Shown: piece after piece, positions 18,573 through 28,347 of the stretch
Layout: each line of letters starts with the position of its first letter
How positions within the stretch are numbered: the first letter of the stretch is position 1
Assembly (NCBI RefSeq): GCF_013072695.1
Contig: NZ_LXUK01000022.1
Coordinates: 124,729 to 188,728 of the forward strand
DNA: 64,000 nucleotides
Direction of reading: 5' to 3'
Origin: Acinetobacter sp. Ac_5812
GTDB taxonomy: Bacteria; Pseudomonadota; Gammaproteobacteria; Pseudomonadales; Moraxellaceae
Made by a program: the position numbers and the translations under genes
Notes under the pieces: model-generated
The model's input: the letters and a program-made list of their open reading frames with translations, nothing else
Database searches by the model: none
What the model was told of the DNA's origin: nothing

Positions 18573-19574
18573 CTATCGGCTAGCTACTTCGGTGCCTAAT
18601 AACCATACAGCAGTTGCATACATGCGACTCTTATTGTAGGTCGTAATGACTTGGAAATTTGGATAAGTAATATAGTAAATTGGACCAAATTGGTCTTGTA
18701 ATTGAATAACATTGACTAAATCAAGATCATCAATTTTTACCAAAGGGTCAATTGGTGCGACTCCCAATTTTTTCAATTCACCATAAGGAACTGGCTGGGT
18801 CAAATCTTTAGCAATCACGCTATCTGGATTGTTACCTAAGTAGCGAGCAGGGAAGCCAATTGGACGATCTCGCTGCCAACCGTGTTGAGCTAAATAGTTG
18901 GCAATTGAACCAATTGCATCAGCAGCAGAGTTTCTTAAATCGATATGTCCATTACCATCGTAATCCACACCTAGTTTTTGAATATTGCTTGGCATGAATT
19001 GCGGGTAACCAATTGCACCTGCATAAGAACCTACAATACTGTTGGTTGGATAGCCTTCTTTATATGTCCATGAAATTAATGCAGCCAATTCATCACTAAA
19101 GTAGTCAGCACGACGTGGGTAACCAAAGGCAAGCGTTGCTAAGGCGTCTCTGGTGATGAAAGAGCCTTTATTGGCACCATAGCCTGTTTCTACACCTAAA
19201 ATACCGAGAATCACCGATTTAGGCACACCATACTGCTGTTCAGCACGATTCAGTACGTCTTCATATTGGCTTTTAAAACGTGCACCACGTTGAATGGTAC
19301 CTTCAACTAAAAACATTGAACGATATTGATACCAAGGTTTACTTTCACCAGGGCGAGTCATGATGTTCAAAATATTTGGTAAATTACGCGCACCACTCAT
19401 GGCAGCATCGATTTGTTCGCTGCTTAAGCCGTAGGTTGTCATTGCCTTTTGTTTGAAAGCAAAGTAATTGGGGTGATTGTAAAATTCATTTGCTTGTGCC
19501 CAATTACTGCTCAAGAATAAACCAGCACTTAAAGTTAAAAATTTAAAAGTTTTATTCAAAGTAGGAAGAAACAT
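18573..19574 (-). CDS. mltB: Membrane-bound lytic murein transglycosylase B family
   Basis: A 333-residue periplasmic enzyme that cleaves the MurNAc-GlcNAc bond to form 1,6-anhydro-muropeptides. An N-terminal signal (residues ~1-28, ending SSNWAQANE) is present with no clear lipobox. The catalytic Glu is E129 in GVETGYGANKG. Other family motifs are SYAGAIGYPQFMPS and DYDGNGHIDLRNSAADAIGS. The ATG at 19574 gives a proper signal peptide; the longer frame from 19664 would overlap rodA. It lies 19 nt after rodA, so the two form an operon for wall elongation and turnover. Confidence 0.9.
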   Translation of the reverse strand: MFLPTLNKTFKFLTLSAGLFLSSNWAQANEFYNHPNYFAFKQKAMTTYGLSSEQIDAAMSGARNLPNILNIMTRPGESKPWYQYRSMFLVEGTIQRGARFKSQYEDVLNRAEQQYGVPKSVILGILGVETGYGANKGSFITRDALATLAFGYPRRADYFSDELAALISWTYKEGYPTNSIVGSYAGAIGYPQFMPSNIQKLGVDYDGNGHIDLRNSAADAIGSIANYLAQHGWQRDRPIGFPARYLGNNPDSVIAKDLTQPVPYGELKKLGVAPIDPLVKIDDLDLVNVIQLQDQFGPIYYITYPNFQVITTYNKSRMYATAVWLLGTEVASR

Positions 19575-19593
19575 AAGTTTATAAAATTCCTCA

Positions 19594-20736
19594 TTATCGA
19601 TGTGTATGAATAGACATAACCAGTCCAAAAGTTGACATAAGGGTAATAATTGCAGTTCCGCCATAACTCATGAACGGCAAAGGCACACCTACTACAGGTA
19701 AAATACCACTGACCATGCCTGCATTTACAAATACATAAACAAAAAATGACAAACCAAATGCACCCGCAACCAAACGACCATAGTTATGGAAGCTTTGTAA
19801 GCCAATCTGGAATGTTCTAAAAATAATTGCACAATAGAGAAGAATCAGCAGGGTGACACCAATCAAACCAAACTCTTCTGAATAGGCTGCAATAATAAAA
19901 TCAGTGTGCCCTTCAGGTAAGAAGTGCAAGTGGGATTGAGTTCCCTCTAGGAAACCTTTACCTGAAAAGCCACCAGAACCAATTGCAGTTTTTGATTGAA
20001 TAATGTTCCAACCTGTTCCGAGTGCATCCGCTTCTGGGTTAAATAAAGTCAAAACACGTTGACGCTGATAGTCGTGTAGTAAAAATTCCCATGCGATCGG
20101 AATAATCACACCTGCTACACCCGCTGCGCCTGCAATCAATTTCCATGACAAGCCACTCAGGAAAAGCACAAAAATACCACTGGCAAGTACCAATAAGGAG
20201 GTGCCTAAGTCAGGTTGTTCAGCAATGAGTAGAAAAGGCACCACAATCAGCAATAAAGACAGAATGACTTGTGAGAAGCTTGGAGGCAGAGCTTTACGTG
20301 ACAAGAACCACGCTACCATCATTGGCATACCAATTTTCATAAATTCACTGGGTTGTACGCTACCAAAGCCAGGAATGTCGATCCAACGCTGTGCGCCCAT
20401 GCGGACTTCACCAAAAATCACCACTGCAAGCAGCGACAATACCCCAAATACATAAAAGTAAGGGGAAAATGCTTGATATACTTTTGGTGGAATTTGAGCC
20501 AAGCTAAACATGACCACAAAGCCAATACCAAAGCTCATGGCTTGTTTGCTGACCAATCCAACATCTTGGGCTGATGCACTATATAAGACAGTGAGCCCCA
20601 GTATGGCATTTAGAATCAGAAATAGACAAAGCCATGGGTCGATATGCAGTTGTTGCCAACGAGAAGGCTGATTGGCAGTACTCAAGCCATCACGAGGTGC
20701 TTGACGTAAAAATTTGTATTGCGGGCTTGGAGACAT
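19594..20736 (-). CDS. rodA: Rod shape-determining glycosyltransferase RodA (SEDS family)
   Basis: A 380-residue polytopic protein with about ten membrane segments that polymerises peptidoglycan in the elongasome. SEDS signatures are RWIDIPGFGSVQPSEFMKIG, AEQPDLGTSLLV and HLHFLPEGHTDFIIAAYSEE. The C-terminal pattern is GVPLPFMSYGGTAIIT. RodA normally partners with PBP2; no pbpA gene is adjacent here. The downstream gene is mltB. It starts at ATG 20736 with a ~35-residue cytosolic N-terminus. Identity is secure. Confidence 0.95.
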   Translation of the reverse strand: MSPSPQYKFLRQAPRDGLSTANQPSRWQQLHIDPWLCLFLILNAILGLTVLYSASAQDVGLVSKQAMSFGIGFVVMFSLAQIPPKVYQAFSPYFYVFGVLSLLAVVIFGEVRMGAQRWIDIPGFGSVQPSEFMKIGMPMMVAWFLSRKALPPSFSQVILSLLLIVVPFLLIAEQPDLGTSLLVLASGIFVLFLSGLSWKLIAGAAGVAGVIIPIAWEFLLHDYQRQRVLTLFNPEADALGTGWNIIQSKTAIGSGGFSGKGFLEGTQSHLHFLPEGHTDFIIAAYSEEFGLIGVTLLILLYCAIIFRTFQIGLQSFHNYGRLVAGAFGLSFFVYVFVNAGMVSGILPVVGVPLPFMSYGGTAIITLMSTFGLVMSIHTHR

Positions 20737-20843
20737 GCGATTCTAAATCAGGTAAATCAACGCTTCGCGAATGCTAACATAAACGCTGATTTAGACAATG
20801 CAAATTTAGAAATTGTGACATTTATAAGAGATTAATTTGGCAT

Positions 20844-20875
20844 AAAAAAAGCGACGATTTGGTAATCGTCGCTTT
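20844..20875 (-). terminator. Rho-independent terminator ending the ABC-queF operon
   Basis: AAAGCGACGATT / AATCGTCGCTTT perfect 12-bp stem with a 4-nt loop and a T run on the minus strand, 15 nt after the unknown gene. Confidence 0.9.
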
Positions 20876-20890
20876 CTCAGCATTCTAGAC

Positions 20891-21550
20891 TTATTTTTGT
20901 ACCAAAAGTTGGTCGAAGTGCTTAGTAAAGACTTCAAGTTCCACTTGGCTTAAGCTCGGAATCAGTTTCTTAATCACGATATGAACAGCAGTTTCAACCC
21001 CACTGGTCGCAACGCTGGCAACGCCACGTTTCACCATACCTAGACCAAGGGTTTTGTTGAATTCAGTCATAAAGTGATGAATTAAGGCATCCGCAAAAGC
21101 TTTAAACTGCTTTGTTAAAGCATCACGTTGCTCTTTACCGTTTCCAGCAGCGACCTCTGCAAAGCTCTTTTTCATCTCTGCGACAAGGCTATCTGGTAAT
21201 ACAGTCCCGATACGTTGCTTGCCTTCATTATCAATGAATAAGCTCTTTTCCATGAATGCGAGTGATTCAAGCACTTGTTCATTTGAAGCTTTACCTAATA
21301 GCTGCTTCATCAAGGTTTCAACAATGCCGCGAATTTTAATTGCAAGACCTTCAGTCGTATCACGTTTGTCACTTGGTGGAAATTGTTGAACCAAGTGAAC
21401 CAACATAGTGTCAATTAACTCATCAGTTAGCTGTAGAGAAATTTTGTCACGTAAAGGGTATTGTGGCTCTTTACTATCACGGTTGGCTTGTGCAAGTTGA
21501 ATGTCCTGACTCAAACTTGCTGACGGAAGAATCCCGAAATAACTGGTCAT
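20891..21550 (-). CDS. Conserved hypothetical protein, last gene of ABC-queF operon
   Basis: A 219-residue, mostly helical, soluble-looking protein. There is no signal peptide, membrane segment or known catalytic motif. It starts MTSYFGILPSASLSQDIQLA. It follows queF by 33 nt on the same strand and ends at a strong terminator, so it belongs to the operon. I do not recognise the family. A long amphipathic central region (DALTKQFKAFADALIHHF) and a glycine/valine-rich stretch near 170-190 could mediate oligomerisation or membrane contact. Confidence 0.7.
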   Translation of the reverse strand: MTSYFGILPSASLSQDIQLAQANRDSKEPQYPLRDKISLQLTDELIDTMLVHLVQQFPPSDKRDTTEGLAIKIRGIVETLMKQLLGKASNEQVLESLAFMEKSLFIDNEGKQRIGTVLPDSLVAEMKKSFAEVAAGNGKEQRDALTKQFKAFADALIHHFMTEFNKTLGLGMVKRGVASVATSGVETAVHIVIKKLIPSLSQVELEVFTKHFDQLLVQK

Positions 21551-21583
21551 TGAAGAACGTCCTCTATATCAAATTTATTCGTT

Positions 21584-22399
21584 TTATTGTCGTGCCAAGC
21601 GAATTGGCTCGGGCATCCATGACAAATCTGATACTCGGCATGGGTTAATATCCAAGCCCCCGCGGCGAGTATAAGTTGCATAGACCATCAGTTTTTCTGG
21701 TTTTAGAAGTTGCCAAATATCCGCAAATATTTGCTCAACACATTGTTCATGGAAACCATTATGCTGACGGTACGAGATAATATAAGCTAAAACGCTGCGA
21801 TAACAAGGTTTTTTACCTTGTAAACGAATAAAAACCGTGCCCCAATCGGGCTGACCAGTTACAGGGCAATTGCTTCTTAATAAATGTGAATACAACTCGA
21901 TTTCAACTTCATCCTCTACAGATGTATCTCGCTGCAATAAAGTCGAATCAGGATGTTCGGATAAACGCTCAGGAATGAGATCATCGATACAAATCCCTTT
22001 AGGTTTAGATATCTCTAAATCATCAACTTGGAACAGTTGTAATTCAACTTTTGCACCCGCAGCATTGGATAAATCACGCTCAACGGTTTCAACAAAGGCT
22101 TGCTGAGATTCAAATTGAGTGAAGTTCATGCTATTGAAATAAAGTTTTAATGACTTTGATTCAATTAAATTGGGTGAACTGGCAGGTAAGGTTAAGCGAC
22201 CAATCGCCACTTGCGGTAAACCAAGATTATTCAGCCATGAAATTTCAAATACATGCCACCAGTCTTTACCCTGAGTAATGCCTTCAATATGCGCATATTG
22301 TTGACGAGACTCAGCACGCGCAATTGGAAATAAAACATCTGGCTGATATTGAGTAGGGTATTGGGTGTCTTTTCCCAATAAAGAATGTTCAACACTCAT
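21584..22399 (-). CDS. queF: NADPH-dependent 7-cyano-7-deazaguanine reductase
   Basis: Reduces the nitrile preQ0 to preQ1 in queuosine biosynthesis for tRNA. It has 271 residues, the long bimodular type. The QueF motif ESKSLKLYFNS is at ~80-90. The catalytic Cys is in LLRSNCPVTGQPDWGT and the substrate-binding Glu/His region is NGFHEQCVEQIF. It ends with YTRRGGLDINPCRVS. The start overlaps the stop of the upstream ABC permease gene by 4 nt, indicating translational coupling. No other queuosine gene is nearby. Confidence 0.96.
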   Translation of the reverse strand: MSVEHSLLGKDTQYPTQYQPDVLFPIARAESRQQYAHIEGITQGKDWWHVFEISWLNNLGLPQVAIGRLTLPASSPNLIESKSLKLYFNSMNFTQFESQQAFVETVERDLSNAAGAKVELQLFQVDDLEISKPKGICIDDLIPERLSEHPDSTLLQRDTSVEDEVEIELYSHLLRSNCPVTGQPDWGTVFIRLQGKKPCYRSVLAYIISYRQHNGFHEQCVEQIFADIWQLLKPEKLMVYATYTRRGGLDINPCRVSDLSWMPEPIRLARQ

Positions 22400-23169
22400 T
22401 CACGCATTCCTGAACCACGAGCTAATAAATGATAGGCAATTGCATAGAGGACAACACAGCAAAGTGTCACGATACCTAAAGAGAAGGTCACATTAACATC
22501 GCTATGCCCTAAAATACCGTAACGGAAGGCATTGACCATATATACAATCGGATTAACTAAAGAGACGTTTTGCCAAAATGGGCTGAGTGCACTAATGGCA
22601 TAGAACACCCCACCTAAATAGGTGAGCGGTGTTAATACGAAAGTCGGGATAATTGAAATATCATCAAACGACTTGGCATAGACCGCATTGATGAAACCGC
22701 CCAATGAAAATAATAATGAAGTAATAATGACTGTATATATAGTCACAAACACATTATAAATTTCTAAGTGAGTAAAGAATAGGCTCATTATCGTGACGAT
22801 CAAACCGACCAATACACCACGGCTGACGCCACCAATCACATAACCCCATAAGATTAAATGCAAAGGTACGGGGCTCATGATCAGTTCTTCGATACTTTTC
22901 TGGAATTTGGCACTAAAGAAGCTTGAGGAAACGTTAGCATAGCTGTTGGTGATCACGGCCATCATAATTAAACCAGGCACAATAAACTGCATGTAGCTAA
23001 AGCCACCCATTTCACCGATACGGGAACCCACCAAGTTGCCAAAAATCACAAAGTACAAACTCATGGTGATGGCGGGTGGAAGCAGGGTTTGTGGCCAAAT
23101 TCGCATAAAGCGACGAATTTCTTTAACAACTAAGGTCCAAAGCGCAGTTTTTAATTGATTAAAGTTCAT
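22396..23169 (-). CDS. ABC-2 type exporter permease
   Basis: A 257-residue membrane protein with six predicted segments and the ABC-2 family signature regions (FVTIYTVIITSLLFSLGGF and FVLTPLTYLGGVFYAISALS). It resembles E. coli YadH. It pairs with the ATPase encoded immediately upstream (4-nt overlap) and is itself overlapped by queF. Substrate unknown. The operon order ATPase-permease-queF-unknown may simply reflect shared transcription. Confidence 0.88.
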   Translation of the reverse strand: MNFNQLKTALWTLVVKEIRRFMRIWPQTLLPPAITMSLYFVIFGNLVGSRIGEMGGFSYMQFIVPGLIMMAVITNSYANVSSSFFSAKFQKSIEELIMSPVPLHLILWGYVIGGVSRGVLVGLIVTIMSLFFTHLEIYNVFVTIYTVIITSLLFSLGGFINAVYAKSFDDISIIPTFVLTPLTYLGGVFYAISALSPFWQNVSLVNPIVYMVNAFRYGILGHSDVNVTFSLGIVTLCCVVLYAIAYHLLARGSGMRE

Positions 23170-24101
23170 TCGTCCGCTCCTGCAAGATTTTTCTCGACCA
23201 TTTTTACGAACAATTCTTCTAAGCGATTCGATTTATTACGCATACTGCTGACTTGGATATTCTGTGACTGTAATAACAAGAACAGGTCATTCATGCTATG
23301 TGCCTTATCCATGGTGACTTCTAAGGTGACGGGGTCAATTAAATTGAATTTAAAACCAATAATATTCAGGTCAAAGGCTTCAATTGGCTCAGCTAAATCA
23401 AAAATGAAAGATTCTTCATTCAGCTGATTGAGGAAACCTTTCATCGAGGTATCTTCTTTAATCACACCACGGTCAATGATTGCGATGCGACGGCACAGCA
23501 TTTCTGCTTCTTCTAAATAGTGTGTTGTGAGAATGATGGATGTGCCATTTTCATTCATTTCGGTGAGGAAGTCCCACATCGAACGACGTAACTCAATATC
23601 AACGCCAGCTGTCGGTTCATCGAGAATCAGCAGTTTAGGTTCATGCATCATTGCGCGTGCAATCATCAAACGGCGTTTCATACCACCAGAGAGCATACGC
23701 GATTGAATATTGCGTTTTTCCCATAAGCCGAGCTTTTCTAAATAGTGTTCGGCACGTTGTTCGGCCAGTTTTTTGGGAATGCCGTAATAACCGGCTTGGG
23801 TCACTAAAATATCGAAAGTTTTTTCGAATTGCCCAAAGTTAAATTCTTGAGGAACAACACCAAGACATTGTTTTGCATGTGAGGGATGGGTATCTAAGTT
23901 GTGCCCAAAAATCTCAACAGAACCAGATGTTTTTTTGGTTAAAGAGCTGATGATACCAATCGTTGTCGATTTTCCTGCACCATTAGGTCCTAATAATGCA
24001 TAGAATTCACCTTCAGGTACGGTAAGGTCGATCCCTTTTAACGCCTGAAAACCATTACGATAAGTTTTGGACAAACCACTCAACACCAAAGCATCAGTCA
24101 T
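23166..24101 (-). CDS. ABC exporter ATP-binding protein
   Basis: A 311-residue ATPase resembling E. coli YadG. Walker A is GPNGAGKST, the signature LSGGMKRRL, Walker B LLILDEPTAGVD, and the H-loop is in ILTTHYLEEAE. About 80 C-terminal residues form the extra domain common in ABC-2 drug or polysaccharide exporters. It is the first gene of the operon; the 270 bp upstream up to the tRNA gene holds its promoter. Substrate unknown. Confidence 0.9.
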   Translation of the reverse strand: MTDALVLSGLSKTYRNGFQALKGIDLTVPEGEFYALLGPNGAGKSTTIGIISSLTKKTSGSVEIFGHNLDTHPSHAKQCLGVVPQEFNFGQFEKTFDILVTQAGYYGIPKKLAEQRAEHYLEKLGLWEKRNIQSRMLSGGMKRRLMIARAMMHEPKLLILDEPTAGVDIELRRSMWDFLTEMNENGTSIILTTHYLEEAEMLCRRIAIIDRGVIKEDTSMKGFLNQLNEESFIFDLAEPIEAFDLNIIGFKFNLIDPVTLEVTMDKAHSMNDLFLLLQSQNIQVSSMRNKSNRLEELFVKMVEKNLAGADE

Positions 24102-24374
24102 AAACGTCTCACGTTGTTAAATAGAACGGGTATTTTGAGCGATATGAAAAAATAAACCAAGTAGAAAAATAGGTTTATGGCGTGTTAAAAACAGAACGTT
24201 GTCTGTTGGGCTTGATTCAAGCGTAAGGAGATAGGTTTTTGTTAAATTAAACTGTTTAAAAGTAATTAGATAATTCTATAAGACCAAAATCGTTGTTTTA
24301 ATAGACAATAAACATTTTTGTTTAAGGCTATGTATTTACCAATATGCTTTTTTTGCCTATGATGTGGCTCGCAT

Positions 24375-24450
24375 GCGCTCATAGCTCAACTGGATAGAGT
24401 ACAGGTCTCCGAAGCCTGTGGCGTGGGTTCGAGTCCCGCTGAGCGCACCA
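24375..24450 (+). tRNA. tRNA-Arg (anticodon CCG)
   Basis: A 76-nt cloverleaf. The acceptor stem is GCGCTCA / TGAGCGC with encoded ACCA. The D arm starts TAGCTCAAC. The anticodon stem is CAGGT/GCCTG around loop CTCCGAA, placing CCG at positions 34-36. The T loop is TTCGAGTC. CCG reads CGG, so arginine. It stands alone between two minus-strand genes. Confidence 0.97.
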
Positions 24451-24545
24451 AAATTATTAATTTCTTACATAACATAATAATCATAGTCTCTCTAAATGAG
24501 CTTTTAGAGTATTGCGATTGGCTCAAATTCTTTCTTTTCACTTCT

Positions 24546-25133
24546 CTATAAATGCTGCACTGAATAATTAATTAATTTCAACGTTTGATTCAGTTGAGCA
24601 GGTGGAATTCGTGATTCTTGCAAGGACGTAATCCATTGCATTTGGCAGGCCTTCAGTTGTTGTAAAGAATTAATCGACTGAATTTTCTGGATTAACGGAC
24701 GCGCCATTAGACCGCAATAGGTCGTGAGTGTTTGAATCATGACTTGCTGGATTTCAACAAAAGGTAATTTTTCTAACTCAAGAATTTCAGGTTCTAATTC
24801 ATGTTTTAATTCAGCCTCAATCGCTTGTGGTACGATTGCGATCGTTTCTTGTGCTGTATAGGGGCCTGATGGCGTTTTGAGATCATGAGCTTTTAATTCG
24901 GGCACTACATTTTCTTTTTGAACAATAGGTGATGCTTGTTCTGCTAACAGTCCCATATCAATCAGTTGTTGAACAAGTTCAGTCGGTGCAATCCTTTCTT
25001 TATAGTCTTGATCCAGTTCTTTGAAGTCTTCATGATCAATTAAAAGTAGAAGACGGCGTTGACGTGCAGTCAATGCAATACTGCGTTCTTGTAGGGCAGT
25101 TTGCCCAAGCTCTGTTTTAAAAAAATGTGACAT
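24546..25133 (-). CDS. Hypothetical protein with N-terminal winged-helix-like segment
   Basis: A 195-residue soluble protein of unknown family. The first ~75 residues (KTELGQTALQERSIALTARQ, then RRLLLLIDHEDFKELDQ and a PTELVQQLIDMGLL helix) look like the helical start of a winged-helix protein common in uncharacterised Acinetobacter regulators. The middle is Glu/Pro-rich and probably disordered. The C-terminal third is helical (LTTYCGLMARPLIQKIQ). A clear upstream region suggests its own promoter. Function not assigned. Confidence 0.65.
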   Translation of the reverse strand: MSHFFKTELGQTALQERSIALTARQRRLLLLIDHEDFKELDQDYKERIAPTELVQQLIDMGLLAEQASPIVQKENVVPELKAHDLKTPSGPYTAQETIAIVPQAIEAELKHELEPEILELEKLPFVEIQQVMIQTLTTYCGLMARPLIQKIQSINSLQQLKACQMQWITSLQESRIPPAQLNQTLKLINYSVQHL

Positions 25134-25281
25134 CTCCTAATCTCCCCCAATCAAGATCTAGACGGAGATTAAGATAAGGTTAAAAAATGACAATAATGTT
25201 AACAATTTATTAAATATCATTGTCTTGTTTAAAGTAAGTGGCAAATAAGCTAAAAATTGAGAACCTTATCCCTTATTTCAC

Positions 25282-25965
25282 TCATTTAGTTTCTAATGCT
25301 TTGCGTAAATACGGGTCAAGATCATCCTGACGCATGAGCCACTGAATATAGTCAGCAGGCAGGTCTTGAATGGCAGTACCTTTATGTTTGCCAAATGTAA
25401 TGCTTTTAGGAATACGGGCATCTTCAGATGCAAGATAAAGTTGTTCAATATTTTGAATGTTCAACTGATGAATAATATGCATCAGAATGTTGGCGGTTAA
25501 GATAATGTCTGCATCGGCTCGATGTGCACCTTTTAACATTTCCCGTGCTTTATCACTACCTTTTGAGATCAGGTAAATCAGGGCGGAAATGTTGTGCGCT
25601 TCGGAATCTTCCCATACGCGACGAGCTAAGGCCAAGGTACAAATTGGTTTTAGTTTGGATGTATCAATGCCACAGCGTGCAATTGCTGCAATATCATAGT
25701 CAACATTATGTCCAATGATGTAAGTGGTCTGAGCAGGAAACTGAAACTCATTATAAAAAGGTTGGTCTACGAGATCGGATTCTAAAATATGATGTACTGC
25801 CATTGCCGCGAAGGAAATAGGCTGGCCAACCTGATAAAGCTGATCAAAAATTTGTTTTTTATCGAGGCTAAGTTTTCCATTTTCAATTTCAATCGGAGCA
25901 TAGGCAATTTCAATTGGCAAACCATTTAGCGTATGGGTTTCAGTATCTAAGATGATTGCTTGCAT
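25282..25965 (-). CDS. exoX: Exonuclease X-like 3'-5' exonuclease with DUF3820 tail
   Basis: A 227-residue DEDD-family nuclease. Exo I is LDTETHTL with the acidic pair at residues 7-9. Exo II is IIGHNVDYDIAAI, and Exo III is the HRADADIILTANIL region with a conserved His-Asp pair. The C-terminal ~50 residues (ITFGKHKGTAIQDLPADYIQWL) form the DUF3820 unit also found in E. coli ExoX. ExoX degrades DNA ends and acts in mismatch repair. The architecture matches E. coli ExoX end to end. Confidence 0.85.
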   Translation of the reverse strand: MQAIILDTETHTLNGLPIEIAYAPIEIENGKLSLDKKQIFDQLYQVGQPISFAAMAVHHILESDLVDQPFYNEFQFPAQTTYIIGHNVDYDIAAIARCGIDTSKLKPICTLALARRVWEDSEAHNISALIYLISKGSDKAREMLKGAHRADADIILTANILMHIIHQLNIQNIEQLYLASEDARIPKSITFGKHKGTAIQDLPADYIQWLMRQDDLDPYLRKALETK

Positions 25966-26220
25966 AAAAATGTCCTAGCTTGAGTTGAGAATTTTGATAT
26001 CTTACAAGAAAATCATTGTGAGCTGTGTTGAATGAGAGCGTTACCGTTTGGTTTTTTAAAAAAATTAGAAAAGATTTTGATTCAATTTGGATAAATAAGC
26101 GGCGAAATAAAAAAATACTTGAACAATTTGATATTAAGCGCATCCTTATGGAAGTAATTGCCTTAGTAAAATAAATGCTAAGTATTAAAATGACAACGAT
26201 AAAAATTAGGGATACATGAC

Positions 26221-27468
26221 ATGAATATGAAATTATTAACGGTTGCACTCCTCAGCTCAAGTGTGTTGCTTACCGCATGTAATGACGATAACGACAATAT
26301 TTCGTTTGTACCGAAGCCAGAAATTCCAGAAAATAATATTAAAAATCCTGTGGTTGGTATTCCTGTCGCTTATACCAAAACAGATTTTAGCGCTGTGGCT
26401 GCTGAAAGTTCGGTCATGACGTATAAAATGTTAGGACAAAATGGTAAAGAAACCATGGCAACCAGTTTATTGTTTGTCCCTGGTGGACCAACGCCAGCAG
26501 GCGGCTGGAAAATTGTTGCTTGGGCGCATGGTACAACTGGAGTTGCAGATCAATGTGCACCTAGTCGTAATGCGACTAATCCTGCTATTAAAGATATGAT
26601 TAGCCAATTTTTGGCAGCAGGTTATGTGGTGGTTGCACCTGACTATGAGGGTTTAGGAGAGCCAAGTGGTCGCGAACTTCATCCTTTCTTGAATGTTAAA
26701 AGTGAGGCATATTCAATTACCGATGCGGTGGTTGCTGCACGCTATTATTTAGCAGGGCAAGGTAAACTGCTTTCACGTCAATGGATGACCGTTGGGCACT
26801 CTCAAGGTGGGCAAGCCGCATTAGGTGCAGCACAATATCAAAGTCGTGCTAAGCTTGACTATAAAGGGACAATTGCTGTTGCACCTGCCTCTAATTTAGC
26901 TGCGATTTTAGTCAATGGTAATGCGTCAGTTGAGAATGCACCTTTAGCACAAAAAATTGCGATGTACGCACAGTTAGATACATATACTGCATTGATCACA
27001 GCCGGGCTTAGAAATAGTGAGCCTGCTTTAACTTATCGAGATGTATTTAAAGTTCCTACTGATGATGTGGCAAGTAAAGCTGAAAGCTTATGCGCTAGTG
27101 GCGACAAAAGTTTAGGGCAAGCTTTTGTCCAAAGTATGGGGATTTATGCTGCAAGCCATAATAATAGTCTAGATGGTTACCCACGAACTCAAACTAACTT
27201 TATGGGTATTCCTGTGATAAAAACATTCTTGGATACAGATTCCCAGCCTGCTCAAGTGAAGTTGAATCAACCTGTCACTATTTATCAGGGCGACAAAGAT
27301 ACAACTGTTCCTAAAGCTGTAACGGATGTGTTGGTCGCAACTGCTCAAAACAAAGGATCAAAAATCCAATATATTACCAATGCAGAGTGGGATCATAGTA
27401 CTGCCTATGAGGCGAATATTGTGAATATTGTGAATGATGTAAAAACGAAAATGTCTGCCAATAATTAA
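26221..27468 (+). CDS. Lipoprotein of the secretory lipase / alpha-beta hydrolase family
   Basis: A 415-residue predicted lipoprotein with signal MNMKLLTVALLSSSVLLTAC. The mature enzyme carries the oxyanion-side motif WAHGTTGVADQC and the GHSQGG nucleophile elbow near residue 193. A late Asp is in YQGDKDTTVP and a His in WDHSTAY, so the catalytic triad is complete. It resembles the LIP family of secreted lipases first described in fungi and common in Acinetobacter. The substrate is likely an ester or acylglycerol at the outer membrane. Single gene; AGGGAT lies upstream. Confidence 0.83.
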   Translation: MNMKLLTVALLSSSVLLTACNDDNDNISFVPKPEIPENNIKNPVVGIPVAYTKTDFSAVAAESSVMTYKMLGQNGKETMATSLLFVPGGPTPAGGWKIVAWAHGTTGVADQCAPSRNATNPAIKDMISQFLAAGYVVVAPDYEGLGEPSGRELHPFLNVKSEAYSITDAVVAARYYLAGQGKLLSRQWMTVGHSQGGQAALGAAQYQSRAKLDYKGTIAVAPASNLAAILVNGNASVENAPLAQKIAMYAQLDTYTALITAGLRNSEPALTYRDVFKVPTDDVASKAESLCASGDKSLGQAFVQSMGIYAASHNNSLDGYPRTQTNFMGIPVIKTFLDTDSQPAQVKLNQPVTIYQGDKDTTVPKAVTDVLVATAQNKGSKIQYITNAEWDHSTAYEANIVNIVNDVKTKMSANN

Positions 27469-27519
27469 GAGACGAGATAAGCCCGATTTATTTTTTACAA
27501 TGTAAGTTGGGTTGTTTAT

Positions 27520-28347
27520 TTAATTTCTAATGATCTGTGTTTCCCAACCATCATATTTAGCATTAAATTGTTGAGCCAATTTATTTAGCTGTGTAGTACA
27601 TGCATCAATAGATTGTTGGTTCACAGAGTCTTTTCTGGAAATTTGTAGTTGATAATGAAAGTTTTCACTTCCTTCAACTTGACCTTGCTGAATAATTTCA
27701 AAGCCTAAAGATAGAATTGCTTTTGCAAAAACAGTTCGGTCTGTGTCATTTTGGAAGTAAATCCAGTGATCTATAGGACGTTCAACTTCAAGATTATCTC
27801 CATGATTTAAAAGTTCTTCAATGACAGATCTATTCGAAATGGATTGCATGATTTCTTCAGTTGGATACATATAATCGAAATAGGTTGACCAATCAGAGTC
27901 AGCTTTTTGGCCAAAATGACAACTATAGCGTGGATAAGATTGCATGATTTTATGAATAATAGGGTGTACATTTATTCCATCTTTGCAATAAAAGTAAAAA
28001 TATCTCAAGTGATTATGAGTCAAACGGCCGACATAGAGAGCTGGGAGTCTGGTGGTAAGCGCTGGGATGATTTGATCCTCTAATTCGATCAGATGATCAA
28101 ATTCCTCACTGGAAGATAGGCCATCTTCTCTTGAATGGTTCATCTGTATCTCAACCCAGAGTAAGGTTGATCTATCTGATATCGGTGCAATTCTCGTTAA
28201 AGCGAGATTAAGAAAATAACTTGCAGGTTGCCCATCTATATCACACATATAAAAATCCCAATTTTCTGGAACTTCTAGTAATTGATTGGTAGATTCTTTC
28301 AGGGTTATATGATTCTTATTCGGCCAAAATTTATCTATTAATCCCAT
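27520..28347 (-). CDS. DUF695 protein with C-terminal RraB-like domain
   Basis: A 275-residue cytosolic protein. The N-terminal half (ENWDFYMCDIDGQPASYFLN to LPALYVGRLTHNHLRYFYF) fits DUF695. The C-terminal half (DHWIYFQNDTDRTVFAKAIL, FEIIQQGQVEGSENFHYQL) fits the RraB domain of RNase E inhibitor B. The two-domain combination is a known architecture with no defined role. Convergent with the lipase gene. Confidence 0.72.
   Translation of the reverse strand: MGLIDKFWPNKNHITLKESTNQLLEVPENWDFYMCDIDGQPASYFLNLALTRIAPISDRSTLLWVEIQMNHSREDGLSSSEEFDHLIELEDQIIPALTTRLPALYVGRLTHNHLRYFYFYCKDGINVHPIIHKIMQSYPRYSCHFGQKADSDWSTYFDYMYPTEEIMQSISNRSVIEELLNHGDNLEVERPIDHWIYFQNDTDRTVFAKAILSLGFEIIQQGQVEGSENFHYQLQISRKDSVNQQSIDACTTQLNKLAQQFNAKYDGWETQIIRN

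Noticed and set aside
27469..27519. Possible bidirectional terminator between lipase and DUF695 genes
   Set aside because: The partial pairing of AAGCCCGATT with AAGTTGGGTT is too imperfect to call.
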